Shown here: positions 33,618 to 41,663 of the stretch, in pieces
How positions within the stretch are numbered: the first letter of the stretch is position 1
How the letters are laid out: every line of letters begins with the position of its first letter
Assembly: GCF_036226745.1 (NCBI RefSeq)
Contig: NZ_CP109013.1
Span: 4,650,001-4,714,000, forward strand
Reading direction: 5' to 3'
Source: Streptomyces sp. NBC_00683
Lineage (GTDB): Bacteria > Actinomycetota > Actinomycetes > Streptomycetales > Streptomycetaceae
Length of the DNA stretch: 64,000 nt
Made by a program: the position numbers and the translations under genes
The notes under the pieces: model-generated
What the model saw: only the letters and a program-made list of their open reading frames with translations
Told to the model about the DNA's origin: nothing
The model's database searches: none

Positions 33618-36212
33618 TCAGGCGTCGACCGCTGTGCCGGGTACTGCGTGGGCAGCTCGGACAGGGGAACCGCAGGGTTGGGGGCTGGGCTCAGGGGCGA
33701 GTTCAGCGGTGAGCTCAGGGCCGGGGCCCCGGCTGGGGTCCCAGCTGGGCTCCGGGCCGGGCTCCGGGCCGGGTGCGACCCGGGCGAAGACCTCGTCGGG
33801 GCCGGTGCCGGAACTCTCTCCCTCGGTCAGCAGGTACGCCTGCGCCTCGCCGACGTGGAAATACATGCCGTGGAGCTGCAAGGTGCCCGCGGCGAGCCGG
33901 CGCGCGACCGACTCATGGGCCCGCAGATGATCCAACTGCTGGACCACGTTGGTCAGACAGAGCTGCTCCACCGCATCGGTGGGCAGCCGGCCGGAGATGC
34001 GTGCCCAGGTGTGGTGGCGGGACCTCATGCGTTCCAGGCTCGGCAGGCCGTGCCGCAGCCAACGCCACAGGGGGGTTCTGGGAGCATCCGGTGCGCCCCC
34101 CAGCAGCGCCTGCATGGCGCCGCATCCGGAGTGACCGCAGATGGTGATCGACTCGACCTTCAGCACATCCACCGCGTACTCGATCGCGGCAGCCACGGAG
34201 TCGTCGCTGCTCTCCTCGCTCTCCGTATCCGGCAGCGGAACAAGATTGCCGACGTTCCTCACGGTGAAGAGGTCCCCGGGGCCGCTTGAGGTGATCATGC
34301 TTGTCACCAGGCGGGAATCGGCGCAGGTGAGGAACAACTGGGAGGGCCGCTGGCCCTCGGCTGCCAGCCGGGCCAGCTCCTCGCGAACCAAGGGGGCCGT
34401 GGTGCGCTGAAAGGAGCTCAGGCCCCTGAGCAGCCAGTGCGCGCCGCGTCGGTCGCCTGCAGCGGCGGTCGACGCAGGGGCCGCCGTGGAGGGTGTCGTC
34501 GGGGAGGCCGACGCCGTGGAGGCCGCGCTCTCGATGGCGTGCTCGGACCGGTCGTGGCAGTGGTGGTTGCGCCACGGGGTCCACGGGCGGCAGCAGGAAT
34601 GGGCCGCCGACGCAGGCTCCCCGATCCGGCCCCCGGACCGCCCGGTGAAGACGATCCGGCCGCCCAGGGCGGTCTGGCTGGTACGCCACTCCTGAATCGT
34701 CTCGTACGCCGCGTGGTCCATGAAGAAGCCGTCCAACTCGACGATCGCGTCGGCCCCCTGGGGGAGCCGCCCGAGCGTCCGGCTGAGCCTGGGAACAGCC
34801 AGGAAGGTCAGCTGCCCCCGGACGGTCACCACATACCTGCCCTCCTGCTCGGACACCGTGATCCTGGTGCGGGCCAGCCGGTGCAGCGCGATGACCACGG
34901 CCACGGCGATTCCGATCGCCACACCCTTGAGGACGCCGGCCAGGATCACCCCGGTGATCGTGGCTCCGTACACCGGGAATTCGCGGTGCTTATGGACGTT
35001 ACGGATGTGAGCGAAGCTGACCATCTGGATGCCGACCACCATCACCAGAGCGGCGAGCGCAGCCAGCGGGATCCACTCGAGAGCCGCGACCAGCAGCATG
35101 GCGGCGAGCAGCACCCAGACGCCGTGCAGCACCGTGGCGGATCGCCCCGTCGCTCCCGCGCGTACATTCGCCGAACTGCGCACCGCACCCCCGGACACGG
35201 GGAGCCCTCCGAACATTCCCGCCAGCGCGTTGGCGATGCCCTGGGCGCGCAGCTCGCGGTCGAGATCGGAGCGCTTTACGGGCGTGGCCGGTGTTGTGCC
35301 GTCCTTGGGCGGGGCGGCTGCCCGGTCGGCCGCCAGTTTGTCCACCGCGACTGCGGAGAGCAGGGATTCCAGGCTGGCAACCAGCATGACCGTGAGCACT
35401 GCGGTGGCCAGGGCGGCAGCAGGCCCTTGCGGCAGTTCGGGCAGCGCGTGCGAGCTCCAGGACGGCAGATCGACCCGGGCGATTCCGGGTGTGGCCACGG
35501 CGGCCACGGCTGTCGCGATCGCCACGGCGGCGAGTGCTGCCGGAATCCTGCCCACCATGAGCCCGAGGCGTCCAGGCAGTCGTGGCCACAGGACGAGCAG
35601 GGCGATGGTCAGTCCGCCGATGAAGGGCGCGGCCGGGCTGAGCTGTGTCAACTGGGCAGGAAGCGAAAGGGCGTTGTCGAGGACGGAACTCTGCGGTGTG
35701 CTGCCGAGCACGATGTGCAGCTGGGCGAGCGCGATGGCCACACCGATGCCGGCGAGAGTGCCGTGGACGATGGCAGGACTGACGGCCAGTGCACTGCGGG
35801 CGGCTCTCAACGAGCCCAGCAGGATTTGCAGGAGCCCCGCGCCGATGGTGATCGCGCAGGTGGTTCGCCAGCCGTAGATCTGGATCAGCTCGGCTGTGAC
35901 CACGGTCAGTCCGGCGGACGGGCCGCTGACCTGGAGGGGAGCGCCGCCGAGCAGTCCGGCGACGATGCCGCCGATGGCCGCTGAGACCAGTCCGGCTTCG
36001 AGCGGGGCATCCATGGCGACGGCGAGGCCGAGCGACATGGGGACGGCGATCAGAAAGACAGTGATCGATGCGGACAGATTGGCGCCCGAGATGCGGAAAC
36101 GACGGGCTCCGGGCGGCGGTGGGGGGCTGTGCGGTCGCTTGATCCCCGAGGCTCGGGGCGGGCGCGAACTGCGGGACGTGTGGTCGTTGCGGGTAGGGAC
36201 GCAGGCAGACAT
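33618..36212 (-). CDS. SulP-family anion transporter fused to beta-carbonic anhydrase
   Basis: An 864-residue fusion. The SulP membrane part (about 40-410, roughly 11-12 helices) begins ISGANLSASITVFLIAVPMS. A STAS domain follows (TVRGQLTFLAVPRLSRTLG), then a Ser/Ala/Thr linker and a beta-carbonic anhydrase with zinc ligands in TCADSR (Cys about 630) and GHSGCGAM (His about 690, Cys about 693). The tail is Pro/Glu-rich. It probably imports bicarbonate or sulfate and interconverts it with CO2 at the inner face. The ATG at 36212 has GGAGGAGA in front. It is divergent from the lipoprotein gene at 36497. Confidence 0.9.
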   Translation of the reverse strand: MSACVPTRNDHTSRSSRPPRASGIKRPHSPPPPPGARRFRISGANLSASITVFLIAVPMSLGLAVAMDAPLEAGLVSAAIGGIVAGLLGGAPLQVSGPSAGLTVVTAELIQIYGWRTTCAITIGAGLLQILLGSLRAARSALAVSPAIVHGTLAGIGVAIALAQLHIVLGSTPQSSVLDNALSLPAQLTQLSPAAPFIGGLTIALLVLWPRLPGRLGLMVGRIPAALAAVAIATAVAAVATPGIARVDLPSWSSHALPELPQGPAAALATAVLTVMLVASLESLLSAVAVDKLAADRAAAPPKDGTTPATPVKRSDLDRELRAQGIANALAGMFGGLPVSGGAVRSSANVRAGATGRSATVLHGVWVLLAAMLLVAALEWIPLAALAALVMVVGIQMVSFAHIRNVHKHREFPVYGATITGVILAGVLKGVAIGIAVAVVIALHRLARTRITVSEQEGRYVVTVRGQLTFLAVPRLSRTLGRLPQGADAIVELDGFFMDHAAYETIQEWRTSQTALGGRIVFTGRSGGRIGEPASAAHSCCRPWTPWRNHHCHDRSEHAIESAASTASASPTTPSTAAPASTAAAGDRRGAHWLLRGLSSFQRTTAPLVREELARLAAEGQRPSQLFLTCADSRLVTSMITSSGPGDLFTVRNVGNLVPLPDTESEESSDDSVAAAIEYAVDVLKVESITICGHSGCGAMQALLGGAPDAPRTPLWRWLRHGLPSLERMRSRHHTWARISGRLPTDAVEQLCLTNVVQQLDHLRAHESVARRLAAGTLQLHGMYFHVGEAQAYLLTEGESSGTGPDEVFARVAPGPEPGPEPSWDPSRGPGPELTAELAPEPSPQPCGSPVRAAHAVPGTAVDA

Positions 36213-36362
36213 GTTCCCGTCTCCTCCGGGGCAGCGCGGTCGCGGAACGTGATGACGCGGCCGTGGGTCACGGCGTGCAGCGGCGGGATTTCTCAACTCT
36301 CAGTAAACGGATCGTAATGCAGAGTAAAGAACTGTGTCCACGTTTTCGATCACATAGCCCAT

Positions 36363-36384
36363 TGAGTCACTCATTCAAGTGAAT
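36363..36384. promoter_or_regulatory. paired small palindromes in the AT-rich divergent region
   Basis: TGAGTCACTCA (36363-36373) and ATTCAAGTGAAT (36373-36384) are adjacent dyads in the 284-bp AT-rich gap between the divergent SulP and lipoprotein genes. They could be operators for one or both. No regulator is assigned. Confidence 0.35.
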
Positions 36385-36496
36385 AAGCAGCTTTTCATCC
36401 GGCTTGTCGTACTGATTCACCCGGAACTGCGTGCGACGTTGACGGCGCCGTGTGGCACTTCAACGCACGACTTCTGCAAGGAAGAGGGTGGACGGA

Positions 36497-37822
36497 ATGA
36501 TGGCCGCCACGAAGAGGATCGCCCTGGGCGCCGTAGCCACTGCATTGATTGCCGGCCTGGCGGGCTGCTCGGGTACGGGAGCCGGTGGTGCCGGTTCCGG
36601 CACCGGGAAGAAGTCGGCCGCCGACGCGGAGGAGCACTCCCCGGCGGCAGCGCCCAAGGGCGCGGTCAAGGTCATCGGTGACGGCTCGACGGCCTACACC
36701 GGATCTCAGCCGAAACTCCCCGTGGCGAAGCGCCTGAAGGCAGGCCAGAAGCCACCGCAGTTCGTCGTGTTCTCCTGGGACGGGGCGGGGGAGGACAGCC
36801 AGAAGCTCTTCTCGCACTTCCGCAGTGTCGCGAAGAAGTACGACGCGACGATGACGTACTTCCTCAGCGGCGTGTATCTGCTGCCGGAGGAGAAGAAGGC
36901 CCTCTACAACCCGCCGCAGCACTCGGCCGGCCGCTCCGACATCGGCTTCAACGACACGGAGGGCATCCGCGACACGCTGGACGAACTCCGTGCCGCCTGG
37001 CTCGACGGAAACGAGATCGGCACCCACTTCAACGGACACTTCTGCGGTCCGGACGGTGGTGTGGGGACCTGGTCCGTCGAGGAGTGGAAGAGCGAGATCA
37101 GCCAGGCGAAGTCCTTCGTGAAGAACTGGAAGACCAACGCCCCGCTGCTCAAGACCGAAGCGCCGTTGCCCTTCGACTACGACAAGGAACTTGTCGGCGC
37201 GCGCACGCCCTGCCTCGAAGGGCAGAAGAACATGGTCGCAGCGGCTCGGACGATGGGATTCCGCTATGACTCGAGCGGCATCGGCAACCAGGTCTGGCCC
37301 GCGAAGAAGGACGGCGTCTGGGACCTTCCCCTCCAGCTCGTGCCGGTTCCCGGCCGCGCATTCGAGACCCTCTCGATGGACTACAACTTCATGTTCAACC
37401 AGTCCGGCACGACGCAGGGGGACCCGAACCAGCACGCTTACTGGGGCAACCAGATGCGGGACGGTCTGCTCCAGGCCTTCAACCGCTCGTACACGGGCAA
37501 CCGGGCACCTCTGATCATCGGCAACCACTTCGAGTCCTGGAACGGCGGCACCTACATGCGTGCCATCGAGGAGACGATCAAAACCGTCTGCACCCAGCAG
37601 GACGTGCGGTGTGTCTCCTTCCGCCAGCTTGCCGACTGGCTGGATGCGCAGGACCCGGCGACGCTGTCCAAGCTCGGAACGCTGCAGGTCGGTCAGGAGC
37701 CCAAGCAGGGCTGGACGTCCTTCCTCGGCGGAGCCGCCCCGAGGAAGCCCGCCGGCAGCCCCGTGCCGGCCGGGCCTGACGGCCGGTCGGCGGGCAAGGG
37801 CGCCGACGGGAGCGCGGAGTAG
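36497..37822 (+). CDS. polysaccharide-deacetylase-like lipoprotein
   Basis: A 441-residue exported lipoprotein. Signal peptide MMAATKRIALGAVATALIAG with lipobox LAGC (Cys24), then a disordered linker. The NodB-like barrel has FSWDGAGED (about 92-100) where NodB motif 1 normally reads TFDDG, and GTHFNGHFCG (about 174-183) with the His-x3-His metal site of motif 2. It may act on cell-wall glycans or exopolysaccharide at the outer face of the membrane. The altered motif 1 leaves the activity uncertain. It is a single gene, divergent from the SulP fusion. Confidence 0.82.
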   Translation: MMAATKRIALGAVATALIAGLAGCSGTGAGGAGSGTGKKSAADAEEHSPAAAPKGAVKVIGDGSTAYTGSQPKLPVAKRLKAGQKPPQFVVFSWDGAGEDSQKLFSHFRSVAKKYDATMTYFLSGVYLLPEEKKALYNPPQHSAGRSDIGFNDTEGIRDTLDELRAAWLDGNEIGTHFNGHFCGPDGGVGTWSVEEWKSEISQAKSFVKNWKTNAPLLKTEAPLPFDYDKELVGARTPCLEGQKNMVAAARTMGFRYDSSGIGNQVWPAKKDGVWDLPLQLVPVPGRAFETLSMDYNFMFNQSGTTQGDPNQHAYWGNQMRDGLLQAFNRSYTGNRAPLIIGNHFESWNGGTYMRAIEETIKTVCTQQDVRCVSFRQLADWLDAQDPATLSKLGTLQVGQEPKQGWTSFLGGAAPRKPAGSPVPAGPDGRSAGKGADGSAE

Positions 37823-37975
37823 GCCCCCTCGTCCGGGGCATGCCCGGCCGGTCGACCGCCCCGTCATCGGGTCGTGGGCCCGCCGACGGTCAGGGGTTCG
37901 TCGGCCGGGGAGTGGTTCGCCGCTCAGCGGTCGCCGGTGGGCAGGCCGCCGGTGGGCGGGCCGCCTGCTCGGGGG

Positions 37976-38971
37976 TCAGGCCGGCTGGGCTGCGCCTACG
38001 TCCGTGAAGCGTTCCTTCAGCACAAAGGCGGGGTCGACCTGGGCAGCCAGGTCGGCACCCGTCTTCTCGTTGCCCCAGCTCTCCGCGTTCTTCAGGTGGA
38101 AGTGCACCATCTGGCGCGTGTAGCGCTCCCAGTCGCGCTGTTCGTACGAGTCCTCCGCGGCGTTCTGCAGGGCCTGCAGGGCCATCCGGTTGTCGGCCTC
38201 CAGCAGATCGAACGGGGCCGGCCTGCCCTTCTCCATGGTCCGCACCCAGTTGGACTGGCCGATGCCGACCAACAGGTCGTCGCCGACCTCCGCGCGCAGG
38301 AATTCGAGATCGTCCTCGCCCTGCACCTTGTTGCCGACAACTTTCAGGGCGACGCCGAAGTCCCGTGCGTACTCCTTGTACTGGCGGTAGACCGAGACTC
38401 CCTTCCGGGTCGGCTCGGCCACCAGGAATGTCATGTCGAAGCGCGTGAACATCCCGGACGCGAACGAGTCCGATCCCGCCGTCATGTCGACCACCACGTA
38501 TTCGTCCGGACCGTCGACCAGATGGTTGAGGCACAGCTCGACCGCTCCGACCTTGGAGTGGTAGCAAGCCACGCCGAGGTCGGACTCGGTGAACGGGCCG
38601 GTGGCCATCAGCCGGATGTCCCCGTCGTCGAGCCTGACCGTCCGCGCGCAGGCTTCGTAGACGGGGTTGTCCTCGCGTACCCGCAGCAGCCGTGAGCCCT
38701 CGCCCGGCGGCGTCGTTTTGATCATCGTCTCGGCGGACGCGATGCGGGGGTTGCTGCCGCGCAGGTAGTCCTTGATGAGAGGCAGCTGCGCCCCCATGGC
38801 GGGCAGCGCGGCGGCTTCCGCCTCGTCCAGGCCGAGCGCGGCCCCGAGATGCTGGTTGATGTCGGCGTCCACCGCGACGACGTGAGCTTCATTGGCAGCG
38901 AGGTGGCGGATGAAGAGCGAGGACAGCGTGGTCTTTCCGCTGCCGCCCTTCCCCACGAAAGCGATCTTCAT
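37976..38971 (-). CDS. CooC-like MinD-family ATPase
   Basis: A 331-residue P-loop protein starting MKIAFVGKGGSGKTTLSSLF; the deviant Walker A GKGGSGKTT is at 7-15, with switch Asp in AVDADINQHLG and VVVDMTAGSDSF. This matches the CooC/NifH-like subgroup, whose members help load metal into enzymes such as CO dehydrogenase. No CODH gene is nearby, so the client is unknown. ATG 38971 has AGGTG 4 bases upstream; a GTG two codons earlier is the alternative start. It is divergent from the Fic-like gene. Confidence 0.85.
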   Translation of the reverse strand: MKIAFVGKGGSGKTTLSSLFIRHLAANEAHVVAVDADINQHLGAALGLDEAEAAALPAMGAQLPLIKDYLRGSNPRIASAETMIKTTPPGEGSRLLRVREDNPVYEACARTVRLDDGDIRLMATGPFTESDLGVACYHSKVGAVELCLNHLVDGPDEYVVVDMTAGSDSFASGMFTRFDMTFLVAEPTRKGVSVYRQYKEYARDFGVALKVVGNKVQGEDDLEFLRAEVGDDLLVGIGQSNWVRTMEKGRPAPFDLLEADNRMALQALQNAAEDSYEQRDWERYTRQMVHFHLKNAESWGNEKTGADLAAQVDPAFVLKERFTDVGAAQPA

Positions 38972-39073
38972 GTTCACCTAGGGTAGCGGTGTTGTCGCTC
39001 CCTGCTGTCAAAGTTCGTGAAGAAGGCCACTCCGGGGAGGGATCCGTGCGGGGGGCGCGTAGCCTCCCTACTT

Positions 39074-39898
39074 ATGAGTACGACTGCCTCAGACCCGCTC
39101 GCTGCCCTTGGCGCCCTGCCGGGCGTCGCCGATGCGGTGGACTCCGTACGCAAGGCCGTGGACAGGGTGTACGGCCACCGTGTCATGCGGCGCCGCAGTA
39201 ACGAGGTCACCGCGGAGGCGGCCCTGCGGGGTGCGCGTGGCTCGGCGGCGCTCTCGGGCGCCGACTGGAACCTGGAGGAGGTGCGCCGGCGTACCGACTT
39301 CAGCGGCGAGGACGAGGCGCGCACGATCGGGGCGGCTCTGAGGCTGACCGCGGAGGCGGGGCAGTTGCTCTCCATCTGGCGGCAGTCACCCCTGCGGGTC
39401 CTGGCGCGGCTGCACCTGGTGGCGGCCGGCGGCGCAACTCCTGACGATGCCGTCGGGCGCCCGCGGCTGTCAGGTGAGCCGGTGGACGAGCCGCTCATCG
39501 AGGCGCCTGTGCCGGACGCCGATGAAGTCGCCGGGCGTCTGGAGGGGCTGTCCCAGCTGATCATCGCCGGGAGTGAGGCGCCTGCGCTGGTGACGGCCTC
39601 GATCGTGCACGGTGAACTGCTGGCGCTGCGCCCCTTCGGCTCGCACAACGGCTTGGTGGCCCGGACTGCCGAGCGGATCGTGCTGATCGGCAGCGGACTC
39701 GACCCGAAGTCGATCTGCCCCGCCGAAGTCGGCCACGCTGAGCAGGGGCGGGCGGCGTACGTCGCGGGCTTCGAGGGCTATCTCTCCGGGAAGCCGGAGG
39801 GTATGGCTGCCTGGATCGCGCACTGTGGACGCTCGGTGGAGCTCGGCACCAGGGAGTCGACCGCGGTGTGCGAAGCACTGCAGCGAGGCGCTGCGTAG
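39074..39898 (+). CDS. degenerate Fic-domain protein (catalytic His absent)
   Basis: A 274-residue protein of helical character. The Fic core normally reads HPFx(D/E)GNGRxxR; here the matching segment (about 186-196) is RPFGSHNGLVAR. Catalytic His is Arg, the acidic residue is Ser, the first Gly is His and the first Arg is Leu. The preceding helix SIVHGELLAL fits the Fic fold. It cannot be a normal AMPylase and may be a binding or scaffold protein. A TAGCCT -10-like element at 39060-39065 sits close to the ATG. A homologue lies beside the HAD and ssd genes in mycobacteria (Rv3662c by memory). Confidence 0.75.
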   Translation: MSTTASDPLAALGALPGVADAVDSVRKAVDRVYGHRVMRRRSNEVTAEAALRGARGSAALSGADWNLEEVRRRTDFSGEDEARTIGAALRLTAEAGQLLSIWRQSPLRVLARLHLVAAGGATPDDAVGRPRLSGEPVDEPLIEAPVPDADEVAGRLEGLSQLIIAGSEAPALVTASIVHGELLALRPFGSHNGLVARTAERIVLIGSGLDPKSICPAEVGHAEQGRAAYVAGFEGYLSGKPEGMAAWIAHCGRSVELGTRESTAVCEALQRGAA

Positions 39899-39948
39899 GG
39901 CGTCGGTAGCCCGCCGGACGCTCTTGGGGCGGTGGCCGGAAAAGGGTT

Positions 39949-39976
39949 GCGGCGGTACCGGTTCCGGTACCGCCGC
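39949..39976 (+). terminator. terminator of the Fic-like gene
   Basis: A perfect 13-bp stem GCGGCGGTACCGG around TT lies 50 bases past the stop. It has no T-tract. Confidence 0.7.
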
Positions 39977-40251
39977 TGGCATGTCCGCCCAGTTACCAAG
40001 CGTCCTCGATGTATGCCCATCAGGTCGGGTACTTTGCCCGTCACCTGGTGCGGCTGGCCCGTAATCGACGGGTCGACGTCGCGTGGGTGCTCGGCTTTCA
40101 TGCGCGGTCCGTGGGGCCAACTCTGCGTTCGAAGGTCATCCTCTCGGATGTCCTTGGTCTCGCGGGCCGTTGAGTCCTTTGTACTCCAGGACCGGGAGTA
40201 GCGGAAGCCCTGGCTGCACTTCTTTACTTTTAGGTTCAAATAAGGGTGAGT

Positions 40252-40274
40252 CGGACACTGTCCGGCGGTGTCCG
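40252..40274 (-). terminator. terminator of the HAD phosphatase gene
   Basis: The stem CGGACAC/GTGTCCG lies 50 bases past the stop on the minus strand and is followed there by CTCACCCTTATTTG, a T-rich tail. Confidence 0.55.
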
Positions 40275-40323
40275 CTGAGCCATCGTGCGGCTTCTGTCGG
40301 GGGCCGGGTCGGGGCGGCCGCCG

Positions 40324-41163
40324 TCAGGTGGTGAGTGAGGCGGCGCGGCGGCGGTTGGTGTACCAGACCAGTCCCGCTGTGAGGGCGGCAGCTCCGACTG
40401 CTGCGGCGGCCACGAGTGCCGGACGCGGCGGCATCGAGAACGCGGGCAGTCGTTGCTTGAGGCGGACCGGTCGGTCGAAGACGAGAATTGGCCATTCCCG
40501 GAGGGTGGCCTCGCGCCTCAATGCCCGGTCGGGGTTGACCGCGTGGGGGTTGCCGACGGACTCCAGCATGGGTACATCGGTGGCGGAGTCGCTGTAGGCG
40601 TAGCAGCGCGAAAGGTCGTATCCCTCCGATGCGGCGAGCTCCTTGATGGCCTCGGCCTTCGTCGGTCCGTAGGCGTAGTACTCGATCTCGCCGGTGAAGC
40701 AGCCGTCGTCGCCGACGACCATCCGGGTCGCGACGACACGGTCGGCACCGAGCAGCTCGCCGATCGGCTCGACGACTTCGGCGCCCGAGGTCGACACGAT
40801 GACCACGTCCCGTCCGGCTGTGTGGTGTTCCTCGATGAGGGTTGCCGCCTCGTCGTAGATGATCGGGTCGATCAGATCGTGAAGGGTCTCGGCGACGATC
40901 TCCTTGACCTGCTGGACGTTCCATCCCTTGCAGAGCGCTGAGAGGTATTCGCGCATCCGCTCCATCTGGTCGTGATCTGCGCCCCCGGCGAGGAACACGA
41001 ACTGTGTGTACGCGGTGCGCAGTACGGCACGGCGGTTGATCAGCCCGCCTTGGTAGAAGGACTTGCTGAAGGTCAGCGTCGAAGACTTCGCAATGACCGT
41101 CTTGTCCAGGTCAAAGAAGGCTGCTGTGCGCGGCGAGAAGCAGTTTTCCACAAAGGTGAGCAT
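40324..41163 (-). CDS. membrane-anchored HAD hydrolase (SerB-like, HAD-IB)
   Basis: A 279-residue HAD-superfamily phosphatase. Motif I is FFDLDKTV (Asp18 and Asp20), motif II VIVSTSGAEVVEP, the basic residue in PTKAEAI, and motif IV AYSDSATDVPML. A C-terminal hydrophobic helix (about 248-268) with a basic end NRRRAAS anchors it to the membrane. HAD-IB members such as SerB hydrolyse phosphoserine, but the anchor and context suggest another phosphomonoester or phospholipid substrate. Its homologue borders ssd in mycobacteria (Rv3661 by memory). Confidence 0.9.
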   Translation of the reverse strand: MLTFVENCFSPRTAAFFDLDKTVIAKSSTLTFSKSFYQGGLINRRAVLRTAYTQFVFLAGGADHDQMERMREYLSALCKGWNVQQVKEIVAETLHDLIDPIIYDEAATLIEEHHTAGRDVVIVSTSGAEVVEPIGELLGADRVVATRMVVGDDGCFTGEIEYYAYGPTKAEAIKELAASEGYDLSRCYAYSDSATDVPMLESVGNPHAVNPDRALRREATLREWPILVFDRPVRLKQRLPAFSMPPRPALVAAAAVGAAALTAGLVWYTNRRRAASLTT

Positions 41164-41298
41164 AGGGGCCCACCATTCGGCGTAAACTCCGGCGGGTGGG
41201 TTTGCCTGAGAAGGCTCTCGGGTACACCATGGAAGTCACGGATCGTTCGCGACCGTGCTAACCCGGTCCGGCTCCTCCCCCCCCGAGTCGGCCGTGGG

Positions 41299-41333
41299 GA
41301 CGACCCCCGCTCTCCCCCCCGGCGGGGGTCGTC
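41299..41333. terminator. stable hairpin in the Tad-operon leader (terminator or attenuator)
   Basis: A perfect 12-bp stem GACGACCCCCGC (41299-41310) pairs with 41322-41333 around a C-rich loop. It lies between divergent genes, so it would end either a short leader RNA on the plus strand or an antisense RNA toward the HAD gene. Confidence 0.5.
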
Positions 41334-41507
41334 GCATGTCCGGATGCGTTTTCGGCGCCCGGAATCAAGCCTTCCCCTCCCTTCGCGCCTGTGCGGCCCG
41401 GACTCTGTAGCGGGCTCACCAGAGCATGCCTCGTCACGCTGTGTAGCGGAAGGGCTGCGCTCCGAAAGTCGCCGGTATGAGCTACCGAGATATTCACAAT
41501 GCTGAAG

Positions 41508-41516
41508 TTGTCCACA
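41508..41516 (+). promoter_or_regulatory. DnaA-box-like TTGTCCACA
   Basis: TTGTCCACA is the streptomycete DnaA-box consensus. It sits 148 bp upstream of the ssd start in an AT-richer patch. A single box suggests transcriptional control or DnaA titration rather than an origin. Confidence 0.4.
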
Positions 41517-41663
41517 GTTTTCGAGCAAGATCCACATGTTTTTCCGAGGCGCTGCATGTTGATTCCACCCGCGAAGTCCGCGGGTTCCGGAATCGCGCTT
41601 CTCGGATCGGTCCGAGATCGCCGCGAACCGTACTGACGGGGCAGTGAGAAGGGGGCGGAGATC

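Larger units (their letters stand above)
39899..40323. other. gap between Fic-like and HAD genes, AT-richer on the right
   Basis: This 425-bp gap holds the Fic-gene hairpin (39949-39976), a minus-strand terminator at 40252-40274, and an AT-rich patch (about 40215-40250) unlike its surroundings. A minus-strand open frame (39778-40239) crosses it but has no recognisable domain. Confidence 0.5.
41164..41663. other. 500-bp leader region upstream of the Tad operon
   Basis: A large gap between divergent HAD and ssd genes. It contains a stable hairpin (41299-41333) and an AT-richer segment (about 41480-41560) with a perfect TTGTCCACA box. No gene is supported. It probably carries the Tad operon promoter and its control sites. 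Confidence 0.55.

Noticed and set aside
31275..34289. 1004-codon open frame on the plus strand
   Set aside because: It is antisense to acsA and the SulP fusion; no recognisable domain.
36331..36356. TGTGT...ATCACA resembling a Crp site upstream of the lipoprotein gene
   Set aside because: The half-site spacing does not fit the Crp dyad and one half is imperfect.
39778..40239. Minus-strand 153-codon frame in the Fic/HAD gap
   Set aside because: It begins in an AT-rich patch and runs into the Fic-like gene antisense; no ribosome site or family signal.
41144..41152. TTTTCCACA resembling a DnaA box
   Set aside because: It lies inside the start of the HAD gene and deviates from the streptomycete consensus; not treated as a site.
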